Assembly: GCA_910585635.1 (NCBI GenBank)
Contig: CAJUFE010000004.1
Location: 1-64,000 of the forward strand
DNA from: an uncultured Lachnospiraceae bacterium
GTDB taxonomy: Bacteria; Bacillota; Clostridia; Lachnospirales; Lachnospiraceae
Direction of reading: 5' to 3'
DNA length: 64,000 bases
Under the pieces are notes generated by a model, which did no database searches, was not told the origin of the DNA, and saw only the letters and a list, made by a program, of their open reading frames with translations. Positions within the stretch are counted from its first letter, which is position 1. Every line of letters begins with the position of its first letter. Below are positions 1 to 8,145 of this stretch, one piece after another. The position numbers and the translations under genes are program-made.

Positions 1-30
1 GGGCACCACATCAGGGATAACGATACTCAT
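1..30 (-). CDS. possible 5' end of a gene leaving the window
   Basis: An ATG on the minus strand at 28-30 opens a frame reading MSIVIPDVVP to the window edge. It lies downstream of ppk in the same direction. The upstream sequence has only a weak AGAAG ribosome-binding signal, and ten codons are too few to name a family. It could equally be chance. Confidence 0.25.
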   Translation of the reverse strand, partial: MSIVIPDVVP

Positions 31-53
31 AAAACTTCTAACTAAGTGACATT

Positions 54-100
54 GCCATGGAGCGAGAGCGCGGTGACGTTGTGACAGGTCCCTCCCTCCG
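54..100. repeat. partial copy of an intergenic repeat also seen near 34.0 kb
   Basis: CCATGG, a GACGTT and then GTGACAGG(T/C)CCCTCCCT occur here in the same order as at 34003-34089, with internal stretches missing. The match was made by eye between two intergenic regions and includes a 17-base block with one difference. It looks like a truncated member of a short dispersed repeat family. Confidence 0.35.
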
Positions 101-126
101 CGGACCTTCCGCGACATATCACCGCA

Positions 127-2289
127 TCAGTTCTCACTCTCCACCGGTATGAACACCCTAGTACTGATGGGATCGTTATGCTGCCTAGCCTCCTTAGCCA
201 TATAGACGGCCTCGTCACAGAACTGCCTCTGGGAATCCACCAGGACCTTCCCTCTCTTATCCTGCTTTTCGTAGGATCCGTCCGGCTGCAGGATGTGCGC
301 CTTCACATTATCCTCCAGCTCTACCTCCAGGATATGGAAGACCTCCTCCTTAAGCTTTTCGTCCTCCACCGGGAACACGATCTCCACCCGCTTATCTAAG
401 TTCCTGGGCATCCAGTCGGCACTGCCCATAAAGAGCTGGGGTGCTCCGTTATTTTCAAAATAGAAGATCCGACTGTGCTCTAAGAAATTCCCCACGATCG
501 AGCGGACCGAGATCCTCTCGCTAAGGCCCGGTACCCCTGCCTTTAGGCAGCAGATGCCCCGGACGATCAGATCGATCTCCACCCCGGCGCAGGAGGCTTC
601 ATACAGGGCGGCGATGATCTCCTTGTCGCAGAGGGAGTTCATCTTCGCCACGATCTTGGCCTTCTTCCCAGCCTTGGCATAGGCCGTCTCCCGCCGGATC
701 AGGCGCAGGAAATGCTTCCGCAGCCAGAGGGGCGCCACTGCCAGCCGGTTCCAGCTGGGGGGCTCGGAGTAGCCGGACAGCATGTTGAACACGGCGGTAG
801 CATCCTCCCCGATCAGCGGGTTACAGGTCATGAGACCGCAGTCCGTATAGAGCTTCGCGGTGGAATCATTATAGTTCCCGGTGCCCAGGTGGACATAGCG
901 GCGGATACCGTCCTCCTCCCGGCGCACCACCAGGGTGATCTTGGAATGGGTCTTTAAGCCCACCAGACCGTAGATCACATGGCAGCCGGCTTTCTCCAGC
1001 TGCTTCGCCCAGTTGATATTGTTCTCCTCGTCGAACCGCGCCTTTAATTCCACCAGCACGGATACCTGCTTGCCGTTATCAGCGGCGGCGGCCAGGGCGG
1101 CGATGATGGGGGAATGGCCGCTGACCCGGTACAAGGTCTGCTTGATGGCCAGCACATCCGGATCCTTGGATGCGGCCTGGACAAAGCCCACCACCGGATC
1201 AAAGGTCTGGTAGGGATGATGGAGCAGGATATCCCCTTTCCGGATATTGGTAAAGATGTCGTCCTCATTCATGAGCGCCGGCACCGGCTGGGGCGTGTAG
1301 GTCTTCTCCTTCAGGTCGTCAAAGCCCTTAAGCCCGCCGTAGATCTTCATCAGCACGGTCAGGTCCAGGGGACCATTGATCTCGAAGATATCCTCCGGGC
1401 TGACCTCCAGCTCCTTCCGCAAGATCTTTAAGAGCCGCTTATCCGTCTTTTCCTCTACCTCCAGGCGGATCACCTCGCCCCACTGGCGTTTTTTAAGCTT
1501 CTTCTGGATCTCTTCCAGGAGATCTTCTGCCTCATCCTCGTCCAGGGTGAAATCCGCGTTCCGCATGATCCTGAAGGGATGGGCCGCCAGGATATCGTAA
1601 TTTAAGAATAAGGACTGCATATTGCGCCGGATGATCTCCTCCAGCAAGATCACATAGCGCATCTCCTTGCCGTCCTCCTCCGCTGTAGCCGGAAGCTCCA
1701 CAAAACGGGGGATCACCGAGGGTACCTGGACCATGGCGAATTCCAGCTCACCCCCGCCTTCCTTTTTCTTTAAAAGGGCGGCGATATTTAAGGACTTGTT
1801 CCGCACCAGGGGGAAGGGCCGGGAGGAGTCAAAGGCCATGGGGGTCAGGACCGGATACACGTTCTCTCTAAAATACTCGTCCACAAAGGTCCCCTGGGCT
1901 TTGGTCAGGTCCTTGAAGTCCTCGATCACGGAAAGCCCGTGGGCCTTCAAGGCCGGGACCAGGGAACGGTTGTAGGTGGTATACTGGAGGTTCACCAGCT
2001 CGTGGGTCTTCACCGCGATCTTCGCCAGCTGCTCCTCCGGCTTTAAGCCGGCGATATCCGGCTTGGTATACTTTGCATGGACCATATCCCGCAGAGAAGC
2101 CACGCGCACCATGAAAAATTCATCTAAGTTGCTGGAGGTGATGCTCAAAAATTTCAGCCGTTCAAATAGGGGCAGGTGCTTATCCCTAGCCTCGCTCAGT
2201 ACCCGGTAGTTGAACTCCAGCCAGCTCAGCTCCCGGTTCACATAATTTTTCGGATCCAGAAAGTCCATCGTGCTCTCTGCCATCATCAT
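127..2289 (-). CDS. ppk1: polyphosphate kinase 1
   Basis: This enzyme reversibly polymerises the gamma-phosphate of ATP into inorganic polyphosphate. The 720-residue length is typical of Ppk1. The N-terminal segment NRELSWLEFNYRVLSEA, the catalytic-histidine region VHLGTGNYNDSTAKLYTD and the C-terminal phospholipase-D-like segment MGSADWMPRNLDKRVE are all present, so the enzyme looks intact. The ORF opens with MMM; the first Met is kept because it overlaps the stop of the upstream Ppx/GppA gene by 4 bp, which suggests translational coupling. It is the last gene of a three-gene run (DUF815 ATPase, ppx, ppk1), so synthesis and breakdown of polyphosphate are probably co-expressed. Confidence 0.97.
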   Translation of the reverse strand: MMMAESTMDFLDPKNYVNRELSWLEFNYRVLSEARDKHLPLFERLKFLSITSSNLDEFFMVRVASLRDMVHAKYTKPDIAGLKPEEQLAKIAVKTHELVNLQYTTYNRSLVPALKAHGLSVIEDFKDLTKAQGTFVDEYFRENVYPVLTPMAFDSSRPFPLVRNKSLNIAALLKKKEGGGELEFAMVQVPSVIPRFVELPATAEEDGKEMRYVILLEEIIRRNMQSLFLNYDILAAHPFRIMRNADFTLDEDEAEDLLEEIQKKLKKRQWGEVIRLEVEEKTDKRLLKILRKELEVSPEDIFEINGPLDLTVLMKIYGGLKGFDDLKEKTYTPQPVPALMNEDDIFTNIRKGDILLHHPYQTFDPVVGFVQAASKDPDVLAIKQTLYRVSGHSPIIAALAAAADNGKQVSVLVELKARFDEENNINWAKQLEKAGCHVIYGLVGLKTHSKITLVVRREEDGIRRYVHLGTGNYNDSTAKLYTDCGLMTCNPLIGEDATAVFNMLSGYSEPPSWNRLAVAPLWLRKHFLRLIRRETAYAKAGKKAKIVAKMNSLCDKEIIAALYEASCAGVEIDLIVRGICCLKAGVPGLSERISVRSIVGNFLEHSRIFYFENNGAPQLFMGSADWMPRNLDKRVEIVFPVEDEKLKEEVFHILEVELEDNVKAHILQPDGSYEKQDKRGKVLVDSQRQFCDEAVYMAKEARQHNDPISTRVFIPVESEN

Positions 2290-3857
2290 ACCCTCCTCTT
2301 CTGCTTCAGGATGGGACGTATCCCGAAGATCTCTTCAAAGAAATCCGCCTTCTGGTCAAAGGACAGCTGTTCTAAGCTGATATCCTTCGGATAGTCCGTG
2401 GTGATCACCAGCTGCCCGTCCCGGACCACCGTCTTGCACCCGGCTAATTTCTGCTGGTGGCTCCTGTCCATGGAATTGGCCAGGCGCAGGATCGCCGTGA
2501 GCTTGGCGATCTTTATGGTGATATCCTGGATATCCAGGATAGCCGTGGAGTCCTTGTAGATCTGTGCTTCGATCTGGACCTGCCCGTAATCAAAATCCCG
2601 CACATTATAGCGGACCACATTGGCGATCATCTCACGCTCTAAGTGGTCCAGACCGATGATCTCCGTGGCCTTGATGATATCATAGGAACATTCCGTAGAG
2701 TTTTTCATACTGATGTACTTGCCGCAGGCGTGGAGCAGCACCGCGATCCTAAGGAGCAGCTTATCCCGGGATGTGAGGCCGTGGAATTTCCGCATGGCGT
2801 CAAAGATATCCATGGCGAACTGCTCCACGATCTGGTTATGGCCGGTATGGCATTTGTACCGCTTCGCCATGTTCCGGGAGGCCGCCAGGATATCCTCCTC
2901 AAAATCATGCTTGAACTTGACCAGCTTGGTGCCCTCGGCGTATTCCGCCGCCAGCCCGTCGCAGAGCCGGATCCCCGGGAGCCAGAACTGCTCTGCCCCC
3001 GTCACCTCCAAGATCCGCTTGTAGATCACCGCGCTGGGCAGCACCAGCTCCACATACTCCTGGCTGATCCCAAAGACATCCTCCAGTTCCTGGGCGCTCA
3101 TCTTGAACAAGGCGTCATAGAAATGGTTCACGTCCTCCGCCGTCATCCGGTCCGGGACGGTCCGCTCCTTGGCCAGGGCCTTCTGGAGCAGATAGAGGGA
3201 ATTATCCCCGATCCCGATCAGGTTCTTGATCACCCGGTCCTTCAGATAGATCTTCCGGTAGGTGATCAGCTCCTTATCCACCATCTCCCGGACCAGATGG
3301 CGGTGATGATCCATATTGCCCGGCACATCCGCCACCATCTTCTGGATCCGCAAGATCCCCAGGGGCAGGTTCTGGGTAGAGACTAACGAGTCCTTATCAA
3401 AAAGGGAGAGCTGGAGGCTGCCAAAGCCCACATCCACGATCGCGGTCCCCTTCTGGATCGTATTATTGAACTCCCGGTCCTTGGAGGCGATCGCCTTATA
3501 GTTTAAGAAGCGCTGCTCCGAATTGCTGATCAGCTTCACCGCGATGCCGGTCCGCACCCGGATCTGATCCAGGATGATCTGGTTGTTCTTCGCGTCCCGC
3601 AGAGCGCTGGTCCCGCAGGCCTTGTAGCCCTGGACCTTATAGCCCTTCATGATATCGGCAAAGTCCTTTAAGACCAGGCAGAGCTCATCTGCAACCTGAT
3701 AGCTGATCTTCCCGATGCCATAGGTATCCTTTCCCAGGGCGATCACATGGCGCACATGGTCGATGGGCCGGATCCCGTTCTTGTTCGAGATCTCATAGAT
3801 GCCCATCTCCACGCCAAAGGAGCCTACCTCGATCGCCGCAAATGTCTGTACTGCCAT
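2286..3857 (-). CDS. ppx: Ppx/GppA family exopolyphosphatase with HD-type C-terminal domain
   Basis: The 523-residue protein has the Ppx/GppA actin-like fold in the N-terminal 300 residues: AAIEVGSFGVEMGIYE at the start, an AIVDVGFGSLQLSLF phosphate-binding motif and LIGIGDNSLYL. An HD-like helical region follows, with LLHACGKYISMKNSTECSYDII. The family removes terminal phosphate from polyphosphate or from pppGpp. The adjacent ppk1 favours polyphosphate. The gene begins 1 bp after the stop of the upstream ATPase gene and overlaps ppk1 by 4 bp. The residue after the usual His in the HD region is Ala rather than Asp (HACGKY), so phosphohydrolase activity in that domain is doubtful. Confidence 0.93.
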   Translation of the reverse strand: MAVQTFAAIEVGSFGVEMGIYEISNKNGIRPIDHVRHVIALGKDTYGIGKISYQVADELCLVLKDFADIMKGYKVQGYKACGTSALRDAKNNQIILDQIRVRTGIAVKLISNSEQRFLNYKAIASKDREFNNTIQKGTAIVDVGFGSLQLSLFDKDSLVSTQNLPLGILRIQKMVADVPGNMDHHRHLVREMVDKELITYRKIYLKDRVIKNLIGIGDNSLYLLQKALAKERTVPDRMTAEDVNHFYDALFKMSAQELEDVFGISQEYVELVLPSAVIYKRILEVTGAEQFWLPGIRLCDGLAAEYAEGTKLVKFKHDFEEDILAASRNMAKRYKCHTGHNQIVEQFAMDIFDAMRKFHGLTSRDKLLLRIAVLLHACGKYISMKNSTECSYDIIKATEIIGLDHLEREMIANVVRYNVRDFDYGQVQIEAQIYKDSTAILDIQDITIKIAKLTAILRLANSMDRSHQQKLAGCKTVVRDGQLVITTDYPKDISLEQLSFDQKADFFEEIFGIRPILKQKRRV

Positions 3858-3858
3858 T

Positions 3859-5193
3859 TTATCCCTCCTCCTTTTTCCCCAAAAGATAGGTGATGAACTG
3901 TGCCGCCGTCCGGCCGGAGGGGCCGCCGTGGCTCAGCTCCCACTGGTGCGCCTTTAAGAGCAGCTCCTCCTCCTCCATGGCGATCTCTTCCCGGGCCGCC
4001 AGCACCTGCACGATCTTTTTGAACTCCTTGGGCTCCGGCGCTCCGAAATAGATCGTGATCCCAAACCGGGCCACCAGGGACAGTTTCTCCTGGACCGTGT
4101 CGTTGGCATGGATATCGTCATCCGACAGCTGCTTTTTATCCCGGAAGCTCTCCCGGATCAGATGACGGCGGTTCGAGGTGGCGTAGATCAGCACATTGGA
4201 GGGTTTCTTTCCCAGCCCGCCCTCAATGATCGCCTTCAGATATTTATATTCCAGCTCCGTCTCTTCGAAGGACAGATCGTCCATATAGATGATGAACTTA
4301 TAATTCCGGTCCTTCACCTGCTCCAGCACATCCGAAAGGGTCTTGAACTGGTGCTTATACACCTCGATCATCCGCAGGCCCCGGTCATAATACTGGTTCA
4401 GGATCGCTTTGATGCAGGAGGATTTTCCCGTCCCCGCATCTCCGTACAGCAGACAGTTGTTCGCCTGCCGCCCTTCGATGAAGGCCTCTGTGTTCTCTAC
4501 CAGCTTTTTCTTCTGGAGCTCATAGCCCACCAGATCCTCCAGGGCGATGTGCTCGATGCTGGTGATCGGCTCGATCCGGCAGATCCGGGTCCCGCCCTGC
4601 CCGGCCAAATAGCCGCCCTCCTCCTTCTCCAGGATACGGAAGGCCTTGTTCAGGCCGAATTTCCCTACCCCGAACTCCTTATAAAACTGTACCACCTCTG
4701 CCTGGAAGTGCTCTGCGTCCTCTGCTCTCTCCAGGGAAGCCGCCAGCTCCACGATCCGGTCCCGGATCCTCTTGTTAAAGACCCGGCTGCTCTCCTTGGC
4801 CGCCCGGTAGTCCGCCAGGATCTGCCAGATGCCCGTCCTGTCCCCTCCGTCCAGCCTGCGGATATCCCGGTCGAACAGCTCTTTAAAGATCAGAAAGTCA
4901 TGACGGGCCAGGCTGTCTAATGAACCTCCCGCCGCCCCCTTGATCTCACAGGAGGTACTGTAAGCATTCTCATGGCTGGCCAGGCAGAATGCAAGGAAGC
5001 AGTGGTACAGGTTCCCTTCGAACCCGTAAGCCACCGCCAGCTCGATCAGCTGATCCGCGCAGGAGCAGGCATCTTCCTCCTGCCCGCCTCCCCCTAAGAG
5101 CAGCTCCATTTTCTCAAACAAAGCCTGGTACCGAAATCCTCTGTAGATGATCAGTCCTTTTATCTTCGTCCTATCCATCGTCTCACGCCTCAT
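3859..5193 (-). CDS. DUF815-family ATP-binding protein (AAA-type)
   Basis: This 444-residue protein carries a P-loop (LYGDAGTGKSSCIKAIL, near residue 245) and a Walker B-like stretch (FIIYMDDLSFEETE). LIYATSNRRHLIRESF lies between Walker B and the sensor region, a pattern shared with DUF815 AAA proteins. The family's cellular role is not established. It heads the ppx-ppk1 run with a 1-bp gap, so it may be linked to polyphosphate metabolism by transcription only. Translation could begin at the listed ATG or at ATG 5176-5178 (MDRTKIKGL), which has a better spaced GAGG; the two differ by five residues. Confidence 0.88.
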   Translation of the reverse strand: MRRETMDRTKIKGLIIYRGFRYQALFEKMELLLGGGGQEEDACSCADQLIELAVAYGFEGNLYHCFLAFCLASHENAYSTSCEIKGAAGGSLDSLARHDFLIFKELFDRDIRRLDGGDRTGIWQILADYRAAKESSRVFNKRIRDRIVELAASLERAEDAEHFQAEVVQFYKEFGVGKFGLNKAFRILEKEEGGYLAGQGGTRICRIEPITSIEHIALEDLVGYELQKKKLVENTEAFIEGRQANNCLLYGDAGTGKSSCIKAILNQYYDRGLRMIEVYKHQFKTLSDVLEQVKDRNYKFIIYMDDLSFEETELEYKYLKAIIEGGLGKKPSNVLIYATSNRRHLIRESFRDKKQLSDDDIHANDTVQEKLSLVARFGITIYFGAPEPKEFKKIVQVLAAREEIAMEEEELLLKAHQWELSHGGPSGRTAAQFITYLLGKKEEG

Positions 5194-5320
5194 ACTATGT
5201 AGTCTTTTCGATGTTCTCTTTATACGCTCTGTATGTTTTATCCATGCTCTTTTGCATGCTCTTTATGTTTTATCGATGCTCTGTATGGGATCCTGCTCTG
5301 CATCCCCGGCCGCCCCTGCT

Positions 5321-6457
5321 TTAATAGCTCCCCAGGATCCGCATGGCCACCGCTTCTTTCTCGATCCCCAGGAGCGCGTTCTGTACCGGCCCGTCCTTCA
5401 GGGTCCCCTCGATGTCCACGAAGAACCGATATTCCCAGTTCCTCTCCAGGATCGGCCTGGACTGGATCATCAGCATGTTCACATGGTTGTAGATAAAATG
5501 GCCCAGCATGTTATACAGGGAGCCGCTGACGTGGGGGAGCTCGAAGCAGATGCTGACCTTCCTCGCATCCAGACGGTACACCGGCTCCTTCCCTATGATG
5601 ATGAACCGGGTCACATTGCTGGGGTTATGGTTGACCGCCGGCTGCAGCACCTTCAGGCCGTAGATCTTCCCTGCGGTCTCACTGGCGATCGCGGCCTGGG
5701 TCACATCCTGATCCTCCAGCACCTTTTTAGCAGCCACCGCCGTGTTCTCCAGGCTGATCTGCTGCCATTCCCTGTGGGCGTTCAAGAACTGGCTGCACTG
5801 CATCAGGCCCTGTGGATGGGAGTAGACCGTCCGGACCTGGGAAAGGTCCGCCTCCGGCAGCCCTAAGAGCGCGTGCCGGACCGGCATCTGGGTCTCCCCC
5901 ACGATATAATTGTCATATTTCAGCATCAGATCGTAGTTGTCGATCACCGCTCCGGCCGAGGAGTTCTCGATGGGCAGCACCCCGTAGGCGGCACGGCCCT
6001 CCGCTACCTCTTTCATAGCGTCCTCCCAGGCCGGGACATGATATACATCTGCCTGATCGCCAAAAAAGCGCAGGGCCGCCCCGTGGCTGTAGGCGCCCTC
6101 CACCCCCTGATAGACCACACGGGCCCCGGCGGTAGGGAGGTTCTCCACCAATCGGAAGCCCGCCTCCAGCTCCCCGCTCCTGCCGCCCATCATCTGGTAC
6201 TGATAGCGGCGGCTGATCGTCATCAGCTGGGCGAAGAGCTCCCCCACCGCCGTCTCATTAAAGGCACTGGAGGCCAGCCGGCGGACGGACTCCAGCTTTT
6301 CCTTTTCCCGGACCGGATCATAGACCTCCTTCCCGTTAGCGATCTTGTATCTGGCCACGTCGCCGCACAGTGCCATCCGCTCTTCAAACAGCCGGACCAG
6401 CTGGCTGTCGATCCCATCCAGCTGCCCTCTGATCTCCTTAAGATCTAGCTCCTTCAT
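5321..6457 (-). CDS. pheA: bifunctional chorismate mutase / prephenate dehydratase (P-protein)
   Basis: This enzyme converts chorismate to prephenate and on to phenylpyruvate, the committed steps to phenylalanine. The 378 residues comprise an AroQ-type helical mutase (residues 1-90, beginning LKEIRGQLDGIDSQLVRLF), a prephenate dehydratase (about 110-290, with EGAYSHGAALRFFG and the catalytic TRF in SNVTRFIII), and a C-terminal ACT domain (ELPHVSGSLYNML, then IQSRP in place of the more common ESRP) that normally senses phenylalanine. A GGAGGAG ribosome-binding site precedes the ATG. The start overlaps the end of plsC by 20 bp, so the two are probably one transcript. aroC, which supplies chorismate, is far away in the same window. 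Confidence 0.96.
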   Translation of the reverse strand: MKELDLKEIRGQLDGIDSQLVRLFEERMALCGDVARYKIANGKEVYDPVREKEKLESVRRLASSAFNETAVGELFAQLMTISRRYQYQMMGGRSGELEAGFRLVENLPTAGARVVYQGVEGAYSHGAALRFFGDQADVYHVPAWEDAMKEVAEGRAAYGVLPIENSSAGAVIDNYDLMLKYDNYIVGETQMPVRHALLGLPEADLSQVRTVYSHPQGLMQCSQFLNAHREWQQISLENTAVAAKKVLEDQDVTQAAIASETAGKIYGLKVLQPAVNHNPSNVTRFIIIGKEPVYRLDARKVSICFELPHVSGSLYNMLGHFIYNHVNMLMIQSRPILERNWEYRFFVDIEGTLKDGPVQNALLGIEKEAVAMRILGSY

Positions 6458-7208
6458 CTGACTCCTCCCCCTGCATCTGGCGCAGCATCTCGATGATCAC
6501 ATCGCGGACATAGGCGCCGCTCTTCTTTTTCAGCTCTCTGGGCAGCTCCTTTAAATAGATCGGCTGCCCGTAACGGACCCTTACCTTCTGGGGCACCATC
6601 CTGGGGATATGGTCTTCAAAGATCGCCGAATTTCCCACCATGGCCACCGGGATCACCGGACAGCCGGACTTATCCGCGATCTTTAAGCTCCCCTCCTTAA
6701 AAGGGAGGAGGTCCAAAAGGTCCTCATGATCGTTCCGGGTCCCTTCCGGGAAGATCCAGATCGAGATCCCCTCCTTCACCCGCTCCACTCCGGTCAGGAT
6801 CGACTTGAGCCCGGCCCGTATATCCTTCCGGTCCAGGAACAGGCAGTGTACGTTGACCATCCAGATATTTAAGAGGGGATAGCGCAGCATCTCTTTCTTG
6901 GCCACAAAGCCCAAAAGGCCCGGGACGGTGGTATACCCGATCAGCACGTCAAAATAGCTCCTGTGGTTCCCCACAAAGAGCACCGCCTGATCTTTGGGGA
7001 TGTTCTCTGCCCCTTCCACGGTCACCTTGGTCCCCGCCAGCCAGAGCAGCAGGCGGAACATGGTCTGCACCACGGCAAGACACTGACGGTCCTTCGCTTC
7101 CGGGTCGAACTTCCCCAGGACTGCCTCGAACAGCAGGATCGGGATACTCAAGACCAAGAAGGATAAAAGCGTCAGCGCTACTAGGATAAACCTTATCATT
7201 TGAAACAC
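6438..7208 (-). CDS. plsC: 1-acyl-sn-glycerol-3-phosphate acyltransferase
   Basis: This membrane enzyme adds the second acyl chain to lysophosphatidic acid. The 256-residue protein begins with a hydrophobic segment (MIRFILVALTLLSFLVLSI), then carries the acyltransferase HX4D motif NHRSYFD and the substrate-binding FPEGTRN motif. GLLGFVAKKEMLRYPLL and VIPVAMVGNSAIFED also fit the family. A good sigma-A-type promoter lies upstream at 7266-7294, and pheA overlaps its 3' end by 20 bp. Confidence 0.94.
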   Translation of the reverse strand: MFQMIRFILVALTLLSFLVLSIPILLFEAVLGKFDPEAKDRQCLAVVQTMFRLLLWLAGTKVTVEGAENIPKDQAVLFVGNHRSYFDVLIGYTTVPGLLGFVAKKEMLRYPLLNIWMVNVHCLFLDRKDIRAGLKSILTGVERVKEGISIWIFPEGTRNDHEDLLDLLPFKEGSLKIADKSGCPVIPVAMVGNSAIFEDHIPRMVPQKVRVRYGQPIYLKELPRELKKKSGAYVRDVIIEMLRQMQGEESDEGARS

Positions 7209-7265
7209 TCCTCAACCATTTCCTTGTATCAGCACAGCTAAAGGGCCGGCTGATCTCCTTAGTTG

Positions 7266-7294
7266 ATTATATAAGAGGAAGGGCGCAATTACAA
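7266..7294 (-). promoter_or_regulatory. sigma-A-type promoter for plsC-pheA
   Basis: On the minus strand there is a -35 TTGTAA (7289-7294), a 17-bp spacer and a perfect -10 TATAAT (7266-7271). The -35 overlaps the stop codon of the preceding minus-strand gene. Transcription would start about 50 bases before the plsC start codon. Confidence 0.75.
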
Positions 7295-7792
7295 GTGCGA
7301 AGAGGGGATTTTTTCTGTTTTTTCCCATACAGGGGAGGACCTGCTCATCCCTTCGAACAGGAGGCCGGTGAGGAACCAGAGGGGGGCAAAGTCCAGGCGG
7401 ATGAGCCCGTTGATGTTGGTAGGACGGCCGCTATAGTCCCAGGGGCAGATGCCCAGCCCCCGCAGGAACAGGCCGAAGAGATACTCTCCACAGAAGATGA
7501 GGACCATGTCCATCATACCGTGGCGGAGGAGGCGGTCCTTCAGGGAGACCCCCAGATCCCATATGCCCTCGTCCACCCAGCGGTCCACCCATCTGCAGAC
7601 CGGCCCCAGGATCGCCCCCAGGCCGTAGATGGGGAACATGAGGAGGGAGGTACGGCCCATGAGCCGCCAATCCTGGCTCAGGATGGAATCGATGGAGGTG
7701 AACATGATCTCCAGACACCATCCTGTGATCCCGCATTTTAAGAAATCCTTTAAAAACCCTTGTTGTCTTAACTTGATCTTTGTCTTTTCCAT
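7289..7792 (-). CDS. putative ABC-transporter-type membrane protein (CmpB-like small integral membrane protein)
   Basis: The 167-residue protein is hydrophobic, with about four membrane segments. FLKCGITGWCLEIMFTSI and SLLMFPIYGLGAILGP resemble the small Firmicutes family annotated as putative ABC transporter permease (CmpB-like); its function is unknown. The ATG at 7790-7792 was chosen because the frame remains open upstream only through a low-complexity tandem repeat (to 8197, overlapping cls). No good ribosome-binding site is seen for this start. The upstream extension of 135 residues, mostly GEGTKSGEA-type repeats, is treated as non-coding. Confidence 0.7.
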   Translation of the reverse strand: MEKTKIKLRQQGFLKDFLKCGITGWCLEIMFTSIDSILSQDWRLMGRTSLLMFPIYGLGAILGPVCRWVDRWVDEGIWDLGVSLKDRLLRHGMMDMVLIFCGEYLFGLFLRGLGICPWDYSGRPTNINGLIRLDFAPLWFLTGLLFEGMSRSSPVWEKTEKIPSSHL

Positions 7793-7808
7793 GGAGCTAG
7801 TATGTGCG

Positions 7809-7841
7809 AAAGGCGGCCGGATATCCATCCGCGCCGCCTTT
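7809..7841. terminator. hairpin between cls and the small membrane-protein gene
   Basis: AAAGGCGGC (7809-7817) pairs with GCCGCCTTT (7833-7841), with a further CGGAT/ATCCG pairing inside the loop. The plus strand continues with TTTTT overall, while the minus strand has only TTT. It may end the cls transcript or act in both directions. Confidence 0.5.
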
Positions 7842-7864
7842 TTCCGTTTCCTTCTTCTTCCTGT

Positions 7865-8072
7865 CCCTTCTCCTGCCCCTCCCCCTTTCGTCCCTTCTCC
7901 TGCCTCTCCACTTTTCGTCCCTTCTCCTGCCTCTTCCCTTTTCCTCCCTTCTCCTGCTCCTTCCCTTTTCGTCCCTTCTCCTGCCCCTCCCCTTTTCCTC
8001 CCTTCTCCTGCCTCTCCACTTTTCGTTCCTTCTCCTGCCTCTCCACTTTTCGTTCCTTCTCCTGTCCCTCTC
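7865..8072. repeat. 27-bp tandem repeat, seven units plus a partial one
   Basis: Seven contiguous 27-bp units (7865-8053), each starting with CCCTTCTCCTGCC or close variants, are followed by a degenerate partial unit. All six frames stay open, so the array creates several spurious ORFs on both strands. On the minus strand one frame would read nine-residue units such as GEGTKSGEA. The repeat lies between the end of cls and the following gene. Confidence 0.9.
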
Positions 8073-8145
8073 ATCGCTTTTCGATCTCTCCTCCAGGGAT
8101 CCCCACGTTCTTCCGATCCTTTATCCGCCATGCTCTTCTCGTCTT

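Noticed and set aside
4108..4920. 270-residue plus-strand ORF opposite the DUF815-type gene
   Set aside because: It is the complement of a well-supported P-loop protein and has no domain or ribosome-binding site. The same reasoning removes the plus-strand ORFs at 2643-3386 and 5873-6448.
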